Source: Leishmania martiniquensis
Lineage: Eukaryota > Euglenozoa > Kinetoplastea > Trypanosomatida > Trypanosomatidae
Length of the DNA stretch: 64,000 bases
Assembly: GCF_017916325.1 (NCBI RefSeq)
Contig: NC_090171.1
Coordinates: 1,336,001 to 1,400,000, forward strand
Direction of reading: 5' to 3'
In this document: positions 46,402 to 56,247 of the stretch, piece by piece
How positions within the stretch are numbered: the stretch's first letter is position 1
How the letters are laid out: every line of letters begins with the position of its first letter
Notes under the pieces: generated by a model
What the model was told of the DNA's origin: nothing
What the model saw: only the letters and a program-made list of their open reading frames with translations
The model's database searches: none
Position numbers and translations under genes: made by a program

Positions 46402-48675
46402 GAGCCTGTTGTACCTTTCGTTTCGTCTGTATTAAGAGCGATTCTCTGCGCTCGAGCTATCTTGGAATTGCCGAGGGGGTGATGAAAAGCCGTATAGCGC
46501 TGCGTGTCTCTCGGAGCAGTAGCGAAAGAAGTGGACCCGGCACTCTTCGCTGTGCAGTTTGCCGACACACACAGAAAAGAGGCTGCGTATGCTGTCGGAT
46601 CAAAGGAGGCCGAGGTAGCAAAGGTGGCGCCCCCCTCTATTTCCTTCGGCTCTTCCCGTCCCTTTCTTTCGCGTGAGTGTGCGTGTCTTTGTGTGTCGGT
46701 GTTTCTTTGCGACGGCAATGATAGTTTCGCGCGGCGGCTCTGCGTTTTCTCTCTTCTCGATTTCTTTCCTGCGTGTCGCATGACGCAGAGACGCACGACG
46801 AGTCGAAAGCCAAATCACATGCAGAGAAAAAAAAGAAGTGGAATGAGAAGCAACGCAGTGCGGGAGAGAGGGGGCACGAAGACACTGAAACGTTTACCGC
46901 TTTCATACCAAATGCACGGGAAGTAGACTCAGCATGGGGGGGAGTGGAGATGCACTGGCGTGCGCCTGGAGGTTGCCCCCTTCGCCCCCCACCCCCGGCA
47001 CTGATCCGGCAACGCGCATCCAGGACGGAGCAGCAGCAACCCCTGTTAATGTACCCGAGTGCGATCCTATGCTCACGTTCACGGGTCTCTCAGCTGTCTC
47101 GACTAGAAAGGCACCGCAAGGACGTGGCTGGTGAGCCCAGACAAACTAGTAGCCGCCTTTTCTAGCACCAGGCCGCCCGTCTCCTCGGATAGCTACACCT
47201 TCCTGCGGTGGCATGGCGCGGCGAGTCATGCTGTCACCCATGTCTGCTACCCTCCTTTGCTTGGCACACTGCAGCCGTAAGAAAAGGCTGGCATGCATCA
47301 CCAGGCGGCTTTGAGGACGTGCGTAAGAGATAAGTGCAAGGGGAGGACGGCTGAGGTGCTAAGGTGTGTGTGTGTGTGTTGGAGGGGGGTGGAGACATGG
47401 CCATGCTCTCGATTCTGTCTGCGGCCGTCTATCTTTTAGCTTGCTCACTTGTGCTTAGGAGTGGGGCCCTTCCGAAACTGTACGAGCATACCAGCCAGCG
47501 GCGGCGCTTCTGTGTAAATGACGAGGGAGAAGATAACCATTAGGGCGGCGAAGAAAATAGAGCTGTGCGTGTGCGCGCTGCTGCCAGTCAAGGAAAGAAC
47601 GTTACTAACGGAAGTGAAGAGGCCCGTCAGCGCAGGGGCAGCGCAAGCAACGCTCTGGCATATTCGACAAGGTACAGTGCTAGAGGGTTTCGATCTACGA
47701 CGGAGCTTAGAGCTGGTGTGAGGAGGAGATGGAGCGCTTCACGTAGGGGCTCATAGGAGTAAATCAATGAAGGTGGAAGGGCTGCGCTGATGAGCGTGTC
47801 ATCGCTGCGGCATACACGTCAAGAGAGGGGAAGAAAACAGCAAAGGGGAGGGAGCATATTGGCAAAGGACGTGGGGCTCAGATGCCCACAACAACAGCAA
47901 CACCAACGAGAAAAAAGTCAACGACACGCGGCAGCCAATCCGAACTGTCATCGCCTGTTCAAAGGAGCGAAGCAAAGTTTACACCACCGAGACATCAGTA
48001 TGGAAAGGTCGAGCACAGGTCCATGACAGAGAGTCGGCGTGCCACTTCCTTCGCCAAGAGCACGTGCGCCACACAAGCTAATGGAAAGATGAGCGCCTCG
48101 ATTTCCCCACCCCTGAGGCATGAGCGGGCACAGGAATACGACACGCCACTGTGAAGGCACGATTGTGTATGTGTGTGCTTCGAGATGTCTGGAGAGCGCG
48201 CGCGCGCGTGTGCGTGTGTCGGGGGGGGTCACTGCTACAAGCCACGACCAGACAGCATAAGGCACAGGTACTTCGGCGTAAATGCAAAGAAGAAAAAAAG
48301 AAGAAAACGCTCATACATACGTAAATAGACCAATTCCGATGAGTCGAATAAAACAGCGGCAGTGTATGTATGTAAGCATTCCTCGCTGAAAAGTGGGTCA
48401 GTGTGCGCGTGCGTGGGCGCGACCTCGCGATACCGGCGAAACAGAAGGAATATTTTGCAAGAAGAGTGTGCCGTAGCCCAAACACAAAGACCCCTCTTCC
48501 CCTCCACCACACTTTCCCCCTTTTTTACGTAGCCGTCCTTTCACAGTCGCCTGAGGCTGGAGAGGACCAGAGGCGACATAGAGCAGCGCCCTTCGTGAGG
48601 CGCATACAACGACACCCCCGACCATCCGCCCCCCCTCGCTTTCCTTGAACAGCAGCGGACAAGTCGACCGGGACC
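46402..48675. other. 2.3-kb gene-free region
   Basis: This spacer follows the OGDH gene in transcription order and probably includes its 3' UTR. It holds an A run at 46826-46834, a GT run at 47364-47379 and GC/GT alternation at 48197-48220. Segment 46930-47340 is a block of balanced composition without repeats, unlike the rest. No coding frame of protein-like character is present on either strand. Confidence 0.6.
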
Positions 48676-51600
48676 TCACTGGAAGACCATCTCGCAAATA
48701 AACTGCTGCTCCTTGTCGTGTTTGCTCTTGTACCCGGTGGATGGGGCCGCAGTGATGCTGCGGCCGGCGTAGCGCAGCTCCCGCTTGCCCTTCGTGTACT
48801 CTTCAATGCGTGGCTCAACGTGGGCCCAAGATCCCATGTTCTTCGGCTCTTCCTGCGCCCACATGAGCTCCGCCTTGCTGTACTCGGCCAACAGCTGCTG
48901 CACCTCCGCCACTGGGAAGGGCGAGAGTTCCTCCACGCGCACGAGCGCCACATCCTTCACGCCCTTCGTCTCCCGATACTTATTCAGGTAGTGGTAGATC
49001 TGACCAGTGCACATCACAAGGCGGCGCGCCTGGCTGGACGGAACGGATGGGTCCAGAATGACGGACTGAAACGCGCCGCCAGTGAGCTCCTCAAGCCTCG
49101 AGACATTCGGCGCGCGCAGATACTGCTTGGAGAAAAAGATGATCAGCGCCTTGCGGAAGTTGCGCTTCTGGTGGCGGCGAAGCAGGTGAAAGTACTGGGC
49201 CGGTGTGCTAGGGTACGCGATCTCCCAGTTGATGCGGTGCGCCCGCTCCTCCTTGCTGTAGGCCGGCGTGGTCACGTCCTCGCTGCTCATCTGCAAGAAG
49301 CGCTCGAGGCGTCCACTGCTGTGTTCGGCGCCCTTTCCATCGTATCCGTGCGGCAGCGTTACAATACACGACTGCTGCTGGTTCCACTTGGACTCGCCGG
49401 CGCTCAGAAACTGGTCGAACACGATGGTGGCGCCGTTGGCGAAGTCGCCGTACTGAGCCTCCCAGATGACCAGCGAGGTGGGATCATAGAGCGAGTAGCC
49501 GGCGGCGTAGCCGAGCATGCCATATTCGCTAAGGGGGCTGTTGTTGATGATCATCTTCCCCTGTGTATCGCTAATGTGCGCCAATGGGACGTAGCTGCGC
49601 TCCTGGCTCTGGTCGTGGATGACGGCGTGCCGCTGCGAAAACGTGCCGCGCTCGACGTCCTCGCCGGTGACACGCACCTGATGCCCCTCTAGCAGCAACG
49701 ACCCAAAGGCTAACGCCTCAGCCGTGCCCCAGTCGATGCCCTCGCCGGTCTCGATCGTCTCGCTGCGGCGATCCAGCACCGCTTTCAGTTTCGGGTGCAG
49801 CTGGAAACCTTCCGGGTACGTCTTGAGCGCCTTCAAGATCGTGTCCACCGTCTCCTGCGTGATGGCGGTAGGCTCCTGCGTCACATGGCCGAGCTCGTCG
49901 GAGTATTTCATGTTCTTCCACTTGTCAGGAATGCTTTTCTTCAGGTATTCGGCGTAGTTCACCTTCGCGGCGGCCTCTTGGTAGCTGCCGTAGCGCGCCT
50001 TCTCGTCAATCGCCTTCTGCGTTGACTGCTGTAGCGTCACAACGCCCTGGGCGATTAGCGCATCGGAGTACCGCCGAAACACGTCCGGCATGGCACGCAC
50101 ACGCTCGTACATGAGTGGCTGAGTGATGCTGGGGTCATCGTTCTCGTTGTGGCCGAAGCGGCGATAGCACACGAGGTCGATGACGACAGATTTGTGGAAT
50201 CGCGCCCGGTACTCAGCCGCGAACTCAAACACGCGCACCACCTCTTCGGGGTAGTCGCCGTTGACGTGGAGGATCGGGCAGTTGTAGACGCGACCGAGGT
50301 CGGTGCAGTATGCGCTACTGCGGCTCGACTTGGGGTCGGTAGTGAAGCCAATCTGATTGTTGCACACCACATGCACCGTGCCGCCCGTGTCTTGCTCGCC
50401 GACTTCGCTGATGCACATGGTCTCAAAAGCGACGCCCTGGCCGGCGAAAGCCGCATCGCCGTGAATTTCGATGGGCAGCACCATCTCGCGGCCCTTCTCC
50501 CCCAAAGCCACCTGCATCGCCCGCGTGTAGCCCTGTACGAAGGGGTTGACAGCCTCGAGATGCGACGGATTGCAGAGCATCTCTGTCTTCATCACCTTGC
50601 CCGAGTACAGCTTCAGCTGCGCATGGCAGCCGAGGTGATACTTGACGTCAGATTGGATTTGGAAAGGGAAAAGCTCCTGGCCCGTGACGCCCACGAACTC
50701 TTTTAAGATTACCTCAAAGGGTTTGCCAATGACATTGCACAGCACATTCAGACGGCCGCGATGGGCCATGCCGAGGTTGATCGACTGGACGCCGAGCTCG
50801 GACGACTTTTCCAGTAAGGCACGGAGCCCGACGACCATGGTTTCTGCCCCGTCACAGCCGAAGCGCTTCTGCGTCGAATATTTGCGCTTGAAGAAGTCCT
50901 CAAAGAAGACGGCGGAGGCAACAGTGTCCCAAATACGGAGCTTCTCCTCTCGGCTCATAGGGCGATGCAACACGCTGGAGTCGTCTGTCAGCTCGATTTG
51001 GCTTCGGATGAAGCGCTTCGCGTCGCCGTCAGTGAGATGCAGCAGCTCAAAACCGATACGGCCGCAGTAGCGCGCCGTCAGCAGCTCGTGCAGCTGGCGG
51101 ATCGTCATCAGTGGCGAGGAGGTGTCGTAGACGCCGCCTATCTGATTCTGAAAGCCAACGCGCACCATGCGGTCAGCGTCCTTATCACTAAAGCCAAAGT
51201 ACGCGAGGTCGAGACGCACCATCTCCTTGTACCGGCGCGACGGCGTGCGCTCGGTGACATCGATGTCCATGTAGTTCAGCGGGTCCGTCTGCGCCATCAG
51301 ATGACCGCGGTCTTCGAAAGTGTGGATCATCCGAGTGAGGCGGCCACAATCAGCCAGGGACTGCTTTACGACCGCCTCATCGCTGCTCTCCGTCGGCAGC
51401 ACGCGAATCGGCGTGCTGAGAAGCGCTTGGTCGTAGTTGCCGAGGTCGCTGCGGGAGAAAAGCTCGGCCCACGACGCGTCCACCGATGCCGGGTCCTTCT
51501 TCCACTGCTGGTACAGCTCTTCGATGTACATGGCCGAGCTTCCACTGAGGAAGCTGTCGTTGTCAAAGAGTAGCTGCCGCTCGGGCACGAAGTCCGCGGC

Positions 51601-51714
51601 ATGGCGGCGCCCTGTGATGAGAGCTGCGTGAGGGGTGCGTGGGAAAGATCTTGCTGGAGCCGCTGCAGAGACGCGGCTTACCACGCGGCGCAGGGGAAGT
51701 AATCGACGCATCAT
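48676..51714 (-). CDS. 2-oxoglutarate dehydrogenase E1 component
   Basis: The product is 1,012 aa with an ATG at 51712-51714. This is the thiamine-diphosphate E1 subunit of the mitochondrial 2-oxoglutarate dehydrogenase complex, which decarboxylates 2-oxoglutarate and passes succinyl to E2. An Arg-rich presequence (MMRRLLPLRRVVSRVSAAAP) is followed by the N-terminal docking element YIEELYQQWKKDPASVDASW. Then come the E1 domain with AHRGRLNVL (near 310), NPSHLEAVNPFVQGYTRA, GDAAFAGQGVAFE (near 415), the diphosphate/Mg residues in VVCNNQIGFTTDP, and FGHNENDDPSITQP (near 520). The transketolase-like pyrimidine domain has ERGTFSQRHAVIHDQ, YGMLGYAAGYSL and the long SCIVTLPHGYDGKGAEHSSG block. The C-terminus is GYKSKHDKEQQFI. 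All key motifs are present and the length is normal. Confidence 0.97.
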   Translation of the reverse strand: MMRRLLPLRRVVSRVSAAAPARSFPRTPHAALITGRRHAADFVPERQLLFDNDSFLSGSSAMYIEELYQQWKKDPASVDASWAELFSRSDLGNYDQALLSTPIRVLPTESSDEAVVKQSLADCGRLTRMIHTFEDRGHLMAQTDPLNYMDIDVTERTPSRRYKEMVRLDLAYFGFSDKDADRMVRVGFQNQIGGVYDTSSPLMTIRQLHELLTARYCGRIGFELLHLTDGDAKRFIRSQIELTDDSSVLHRPMSREEKLRIWDTVASAVFFEDFFKRKYSTQKRFGCDGAETMVVGLRALLEKSSELGVQSINLGMAHRGRLNVLCNVIGKPFEVILKEFVGVTGQELFPFQIQSDVKYHLGCHAQLKLYSGKVMKTEMLCNPSHLEAVNPFVQGYTRAMQVALGEKGREMVLPIEIHGDAAFAGQGVAFETMCISEVGEQDTGGTVHVVCNNQIGFTTDPKSSRSSAYCTDLGRVYNCPILHVNGDYPEEVVRVFEFAAEYRARFHKSVVIDLVCYRRFGHNENDDPSITQPLMYERVRAMPDVFRRYSDALIAQGVVTLQQSTQKAIDEKARYGSYQEAAAKVNYAEYLKKSIPDKWKNMKYSDELGHVTQEPTAITQETVDTILKALKTYPEGFQLHPKLKAVLDRRSETIETGEGIDWGTAEALAFGSLLLEGHQVRVTGEDVERGTFSQRHAVIHDQSQERSYVPLAHISDTQGKMIINNSPLSEYGMLGYAAGYSLYDPTSLVIWEAQYGDFANGATIVFDQFLSAGESKWNQQQSCIVTLPHGYDGKGAEHSSGRLERFLQMSSEDVTTPAYSKEERAHRINWEIAYPSTPAQYFHLLRRHQKRNFRKALIIFFSKQYLRAPNVSRLEELTGGAFQSVILDPSVPSSQARRLVMCTGQIYHYLNKYRETKGVKDVALVRVEELSPFPVAEVQQLLAEYSKAELMWAQEEPKNMGSWAHVEPRIEEYTKGKRELRYAGRSITAAPSTGYKSKHDKEQQFICEMVFQ

Positions 51715-53164
51715 TGTCTCCAGCTGGGTTTTCTTGGATCGCGCTACTCCTGTAACCTGCCGTCTACGCGCACGCGCGAGGTGTGCGCTTGAGTACGTTT
51801 GTCACCGTTCTTCGTTTCTTAATCGGTGCGTCGTGCTCCATACGCACAGAGACTGACAGAGAAGGAGAGGGAGAGAGACGGTGTATGGTGCAGGAAGAGG
51901 CAGGCGTTGCGCTCTTCACTTGACCTTTCCCCCCTTTTCAGGTATCCCGCCACTCTTCTCCGCAGATCCTCGGGCCCTGCAGCACGTTGTCTGTTTTCAA
52001 TCAAAGGTCGTCGCGGGGACCGATTCCTAGGGAGCCTCCCTCACCTCGTATGTACTTTCACTGACGGTTACCGCCTGCCTTGACAGAATGACGACCTCTC
52101 GAGTCGACCTGCGAGCCACTTGTTGAAGAGGGGAAAGCAAGCGGACAGTGCCCGAGGGTTCGCACGATGAGATGAAAGGGAGAGGGGGCCAGAGAGAGCA
52201 GAGGTGTCACGAACAAGTACGTTAATACCGTGGCACCTGCCAAGGAGAAAGGGAAGGGAAGGGGGCACACGCGTGCAGTGCAGAAAGGGAAAAAATGGAG
52301 TGAGGGTGGGGAAAGACACGACGACCACCACCACAGAGGAGGCCAGCGATGGGCTCTCTGATTCCTTTGGGACACGTTACGTGTGTGTGTGTGTCGGTGG
52401 GTGAGTGAAGAGCAGGTAAAAAGGGGTGGAGGCGTGAGTGAGACGGGAAACGAAAGGGGCCAGTACACAGGAATATGCGTGCCTGTGTATGCGTATGAGG
52501 AGAGGCGCGTAAAGCGTACTGGAGTCGAAGTTTCTTCTGCGACAAAGGCGAGAGGGCAAATTGAGAGGAGAGAGGGAGAGATGAAAGTGCGATACAAAGA
52601 ATGCATGGATTCGACTACTGGTGGCACGTCACGCTGTGCAGGATCGGCATCGGCCTGAAAAAGTCGCTCCAACTTCGGGTAGGAAGCGGAAGGGCTGACA
52701 GCACGGGAGAAGCGCACTGAGCCTCAGTGCCCCGCACACGCCAACAGGTGCAGCACCTATACGGGTTGCTGCAACTGCAGGAGAGCAGAGGGTGAAGCCC
52801 GACGACCTTCCCTAGAAAAAAAAGAGGAGACATGCTGATCTTCGGCCTACACAGGGCTCTCACAATACTGCCATGTCTTCACTTCTTTGTCAAACTCATT
52901 AGTTATCACCGTCATCTTGTATGTCTGAGTGCAGTCGCCAACGCGCTCACACACACGGCACCGCTAACGCCGCACCTGCTCCACCTGCGACCCTCTCTTA
53001 TTCTACCGCCTCCGGCGATCAGTTTGGCGGCCACGCCACAGTTGACGCGTGAAGCAGAGAAAGACGTCCGCAAGCGAGCTGGGGTTGAGTGAGAGCAGCA
53101 TGAAAAGAGAAGGAGAGGGGGCGCAGCATTGTCTGGCCCTGCCTCCCTCTCTCCATGTAGCGCT
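51715..53164. other. Intergenic region, no gene seen
   Basis: This 1.45-kb spacer has GA-rich + strand blocks at 51858-51880, 52176-52200, 52245-52265 and 52560-52580, a GT run at 52381-52396 and an A8 near 52816-52824. It should contain the OGDH splice region and the 3' UTR of the SMAP gene. No protein-like frame was found. Confidence 0.6.
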
Positions 53165-53794
53165 TTACGCTCCAAGGCCCTTCTTGCCCTTGTGGCTCAT
53201 GGCCGACTGGAACTGCGACTCGAGGTTCGCGCTCATGCGCTTCAGCTCGTCTTTGCTCGCGACAAACGTATTGTGACGCAAGTTTCCACCAGCGCTGCCT
53301 TTCTCCTCCGCAGCCACCTTGGCGCCGCCCATGAGGCGCGCAAACTTCATTCGCTTCTGCTTGTTCTGGTCGAAGGCATCGGATGAGGCGTATTGGCCCA
53401 GGTTGATCGGCGCGGAAGTCTCTGGCCTCTCTGCGGTAGGGGTGCCGCGGGATGCAGACAAAGGCGTTGGCGCCTCTGTGTCTTGCCTTGTTCTACGACG
53501 CTTCTTATCGGAGGCGCCCTCATCACCGGCGGCGTAGCGCGCAATGAAAGACTTGAGAGCCTTGCGGCATACCTTGAGGGGTGCCTGCATCTCGTGCAGA
53601 CTGGTGCCGCCGCCATCACCGCACTTGTGCAACTCCTGCTCCAGGAGGCAGATGGAGATGAGGGAGATCATTGCCAGAACCTCTTCGCGTGGTGTCTGCT
53701 GCAGCGCTTGCTCTGGGCCGCCTCCGTGGTACCCCTCAAGATGCTCCGTGACGGCCTTGCGTACCTCCCGAAGACAGTCTTTGAGGGAGGACAT
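53165..53794 (-). CDS. Small acidic protein (SMAP)-domain protein, probably nuclear
   Basis: The product is 209 aa from the ATG at 53792-53794 (MSSLKDCLREV); the longer open frame upstream crosses the splice tract. Residues 1-95 are helical (LRKAVTEHLEGY-type amphipathic helices, two Cys). Residues 97-105 (KKRRRTRQD) look like a nuclear localisation signal. Residues 131-209 match the small acidic protein-like domain, with QKRMKFARLMGGAK (146-159), a run of basic and Ser residues, then LKRMSANLESQFQSAMSHKG and the terminal KKGLG. In animals this domain occurs in short nuclear proteins. The N-terminal helical region has no recognised family. Confidence 0.7.
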   Translation of the reverse strand: MSSLKDCLREVRKAVTEHLEGYHGGGPEQALQQTPREEVLAMISLISICLLEQELHKCGDGGGTSLHEMQAPLKVCRKALKSFIARYAAGDEGASDKKRRRTRQDTEAPTPLSASRGTPTAERPETSAPINLGQYASSDAFDQNKQKRMKFARLMGGAKVAAEEKGSAGGNLRHNTFVASKDELKRMSANLESQFQSAMSHKGKKGLGA

Positions 53795-54644
53795 GTCACT
53801 TGATGCTGCGGGTGTACGAAAAGTCAGGCGAAGGGGCAGACGGAGAGACCCGTCCTCGTGTTCTCTCGCCCCGTCAGAGTGCGAGTAAAAAAACCACGCC
53901 CACCAACGCCGGCAACTGAGCTCTCTAAGTGCGACACAGGTGCCCGGCCTTTCGAGTGGAAAGTGAACAGGAATGGAGTGCGAGCCAAGGCGGACGCATC
54001 CCCTCATCATTGTAAAAGACACAAAGGGAAGAGAAGGGAAGGGGAAGGAGAGCAGGGGTGGGGCGGGTGGGTACATCACATAGCGCACGTGAGCACATGC
54101 ACGTGCCCTCTCTATTTGTCCGAAAGGTCCCGCCAAAGACAACCGTTATCGCGCAATCTGAGTTCGAGGTGGAAGGCAAGGTCTGCGCTCGCTCTGACGT
54201 TGTTGTCCGTTCGCTTATCGTACCGCTTCTTTTTTCTTCCGTTTCGCTTGCCATCCCGACGTCCCTCACGCATTTTCCCTCTTGTGCTTCAGAGCAGTGG
54301 AAGAGTGTTTCCCGAGGCAGCGCCCTCCTCATTCCGCCGTCGAGGGGAGCCGGGTGGTAATGGCGGGGCGGAGGAAGGACCCGAGGAGCGGAAGATATGC
54401 CGCACGTACACCAGAAAGAGGTGCACAGGCGGATTACCAAGAACGAAAAGCGAGCAGCGAAGGCCGAGCTGACGCTGTCATGCCCATTGGCACACAGGCG
54501 CCCGCCACTCAGCATATCTCCGTATGGAGAGGGAGGAGAGAGGGGAGGGCACCGCGACCGCATGAGCAGAGGAAGGGCCCGAAACGTACAGGCGGCACTC
54601 CTGTCCCGCATTACTTGCCAGGTGTGAAGGCCAATAGCTCATTC
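53795..54644. other. Intergenic region, no gene seen
   Basis: This 0.85-kb spacer has a GA tract at 54025-54055, A6-7 near 53887-53893 and a T-rich patch at 54228-54245. It is probably the 3' UTR of CFAP298 and the SMAP splice region. Confidence 0.6.
53806..53856 (-). promoter_or_regulatory. Candidate trans-splice acceptor for the SMAP gene
   Basis: In the transcript GGTCTCTCCGTCTGCCCCTT is followed by a TTTTCG stretch and CCGCAG, with AG at 53807-53806, 12 nt before the ATG. This supports the short start. By eye only. Confidence 0.4.
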
Positions 54645-55619
54645 TCACGAGATGGGCATCTCACGCTCTTCCTTGCGAGGGAAGATGGGACGCAGCCCGT
54701 CTGTGCGCAGCGCCACTGTGCCGCCACTGCCAGCAGCCGCTGTCGCACTCAGCAATAATCGTTCCGTGCCCCGCGACTGCTGCAGGACGCGGTCGCGCAG
54801 CTCTGAGTCCTCCAGCTTATTGTATGTTTCACGCCGCTGGCACATGGTGCGGTAGAGCGCGCGCTGATCCTCGTACCGCATGCGCGGCTCACAACTCGGA
54901 GCCGGTCCTTTCCGCGGCGCGACCTTCACAATGACCTTGCTCTTTTCGTTGCGCCCACAGTACTTGGCCAGCGTTCCCTCCATCGGCTTTCCGCAGAACC
55001 ACAGCGCTGCCTCATCTTCCTCAACTCGCTCATCCGCCTTCCAGGCGGGATCGAGAAGGGCACGGCAGTGGTACACAATCAAACGCGCGTCTTCGTCCAG
55101 GTCAGGGTCTTCGTGCTTCCTGTACAACTCTTGTACCGCCGCTTCAGGCCCGTTTGCATGGGTACAGAGGGAAGGGTACAGGGTGGTCGTGAGCGTGCGC
55201 AGCTCGCGCTCGGCGTCGTCAAACTCATCTGCTGGCACCGGTGTCTTTGCGTCCTTGAGTCGCTTGTAAAGGGCATCGATAAGGGCCTGATAACGGTTTA
55301 GGGCCTCCTCCAGTTCGTGCGTTTCCCCTGCCTCTATCCGAGCCGTTCCATCGGAGCGACGCTGCTGCTGAGGCCACAGCGTCGCCAGCTCCTGGGCCGA
55401 CATGAGCATCAGGCGCACGTGATGGCGTTGATTGAGAATGTGTGCGATGGCTGGCACAATCGTGTTCGCAGGGGACGCAGGTGTGCACGCAGGAGGGTTG
55501 GAGCTGACGCCCGAGGGGCCCTTCGGCGACTGCTCAGAGGAGGATAGGGCGTCTGACAGCGCGCGCTCCAGTGTGAACTCATCAGGGTAGTTCGTTCCCT
55601 TCACGACCACGAACACCAT
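54645..55619 (-). CDS. CFAP298: CFAP298 (C21orf59/Kurly) homologue
   Basis: The product is 324 aa with an ATG at 55617-55619. The ubiquitin-like start MVFVVVKGTNYPDEFTLE matches the family opening MVxLHVKRGDExQFL. The middle has a helical region with EDARLIVYHCRALLDPA. The diagnostic C-terminal block is ALWFCGKPMEGTLAKYCGRN (205-224), then EKSKVIVKVAPRKGPAPSCE (225-244) and YEDQRALYRTMCQRRETYNKLE. In vertebrates the protein is needed for assembly of outer-arm dynein and cilia motility, with a planar-polarity role. In a trypanosomatid it should serve flagellar motility. Insertions rich in Ser and Pro near 28-52 and a Gly/Ala/Thr-rich tail make it a little longer than the human form (about 290). 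Confidence 0.88.
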   Translation of the reverse strand: MVFVVVKGTNYPDEFTLERALSDALSSSEQSPKGPSGVSSNPPACTPASPANTIVPAIAHILNQRHHVRLMLMSAQELATLWPQQQRRSDGTARIEAGETHELEEALNRYQALIDALYKRLKDAKTPVPADEFDDAERELRTLTTTLYPSLCTHANGPEAAVQELYRKHEDPDLDEDARLIVYHCRALLDPAWKADERVEEDEAALWFCGKPMEGTLAKYCGRNEKSKVIVKVAPRKGPAPSCEPRMRYEDQRALYRTMCQRRETYNKLEDSELRDRVLQQSRGTERLLLSATAAAGSGGTVALRTDGLRPIFPRKEEREMPIS

Positions 55620-56247
55620 GGCTTCAACGGTCAGTGCAACAGTATATATATATACATATATCTATATAGGTCGCCCAGCAGGACAGCGGATGAGGTGCGC
55701 TCTCTTCCCGGCACGGCAAAGGAAGAGAGGCCACAGGATGAGCCCTCTCGGTACTGTGCAGGTGCGCAACCGGCGGCTGAGCTGCGCGCGAGCGTGCTTC
55801 TTTCTTTTTGTGTGTCTTATGCAGCTTCCAGCAAGGGAGGCCAGTCAGGGTTGCAGGGTGAAGAGGAAAGAGGAAAGTGCCGCAGAGAGGGGACCAGAAA
55901 GTGAGAGGCGAGGGCATTCGCGCCTAAGCAATGGGCCCGAGCGCTCGCGGTTCACCCTTCATCTTTTTTACTCTTGCCGCACTCGATTTCAGGCGCCTGT
56001 GTGCCATTGTAGCGCACGTAAGAGCCCTGCAGGTGTGCATGCCGCAGCCGCAGCCCGGCCCCGTACACTCTCATATCCTTTCTTTGTCGTTTTCCAATGC
56101 GTCGTTCGGCGGCGGCACAAGTGCACGCGCACCAGCTGCTGCGCAAGTCAAGGCTCTGCCCTCCGTCTGCTCGCCCTCTTGCTCAGAGGTGCTTCCCGCA
56201 CAGGGTGTGCGGCACCACGCCAGCAGAAAGGAAGAGAGGCATGGACA
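55620..56247. other. Intergenic region, no gene seen
   Basis: This 628-nt spacer begins with the TA-rich repeat next to CFAP298. GA-rich + strand stretches lie at 55718-55735 and 55856-55905. No gene is seen. Confidence 0.6.
55643..55668. repeat. TA-rich repeat just upstream of CFAP298
   Basis: A tatatatatatacatatatctatata run begins 23 nt upstream of the CFAP298 ATG. In the transcript it falls in the 5' UTR or at the splice region. It is exceptional in base composition for this GC-rich window. Confidence 0.85.
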
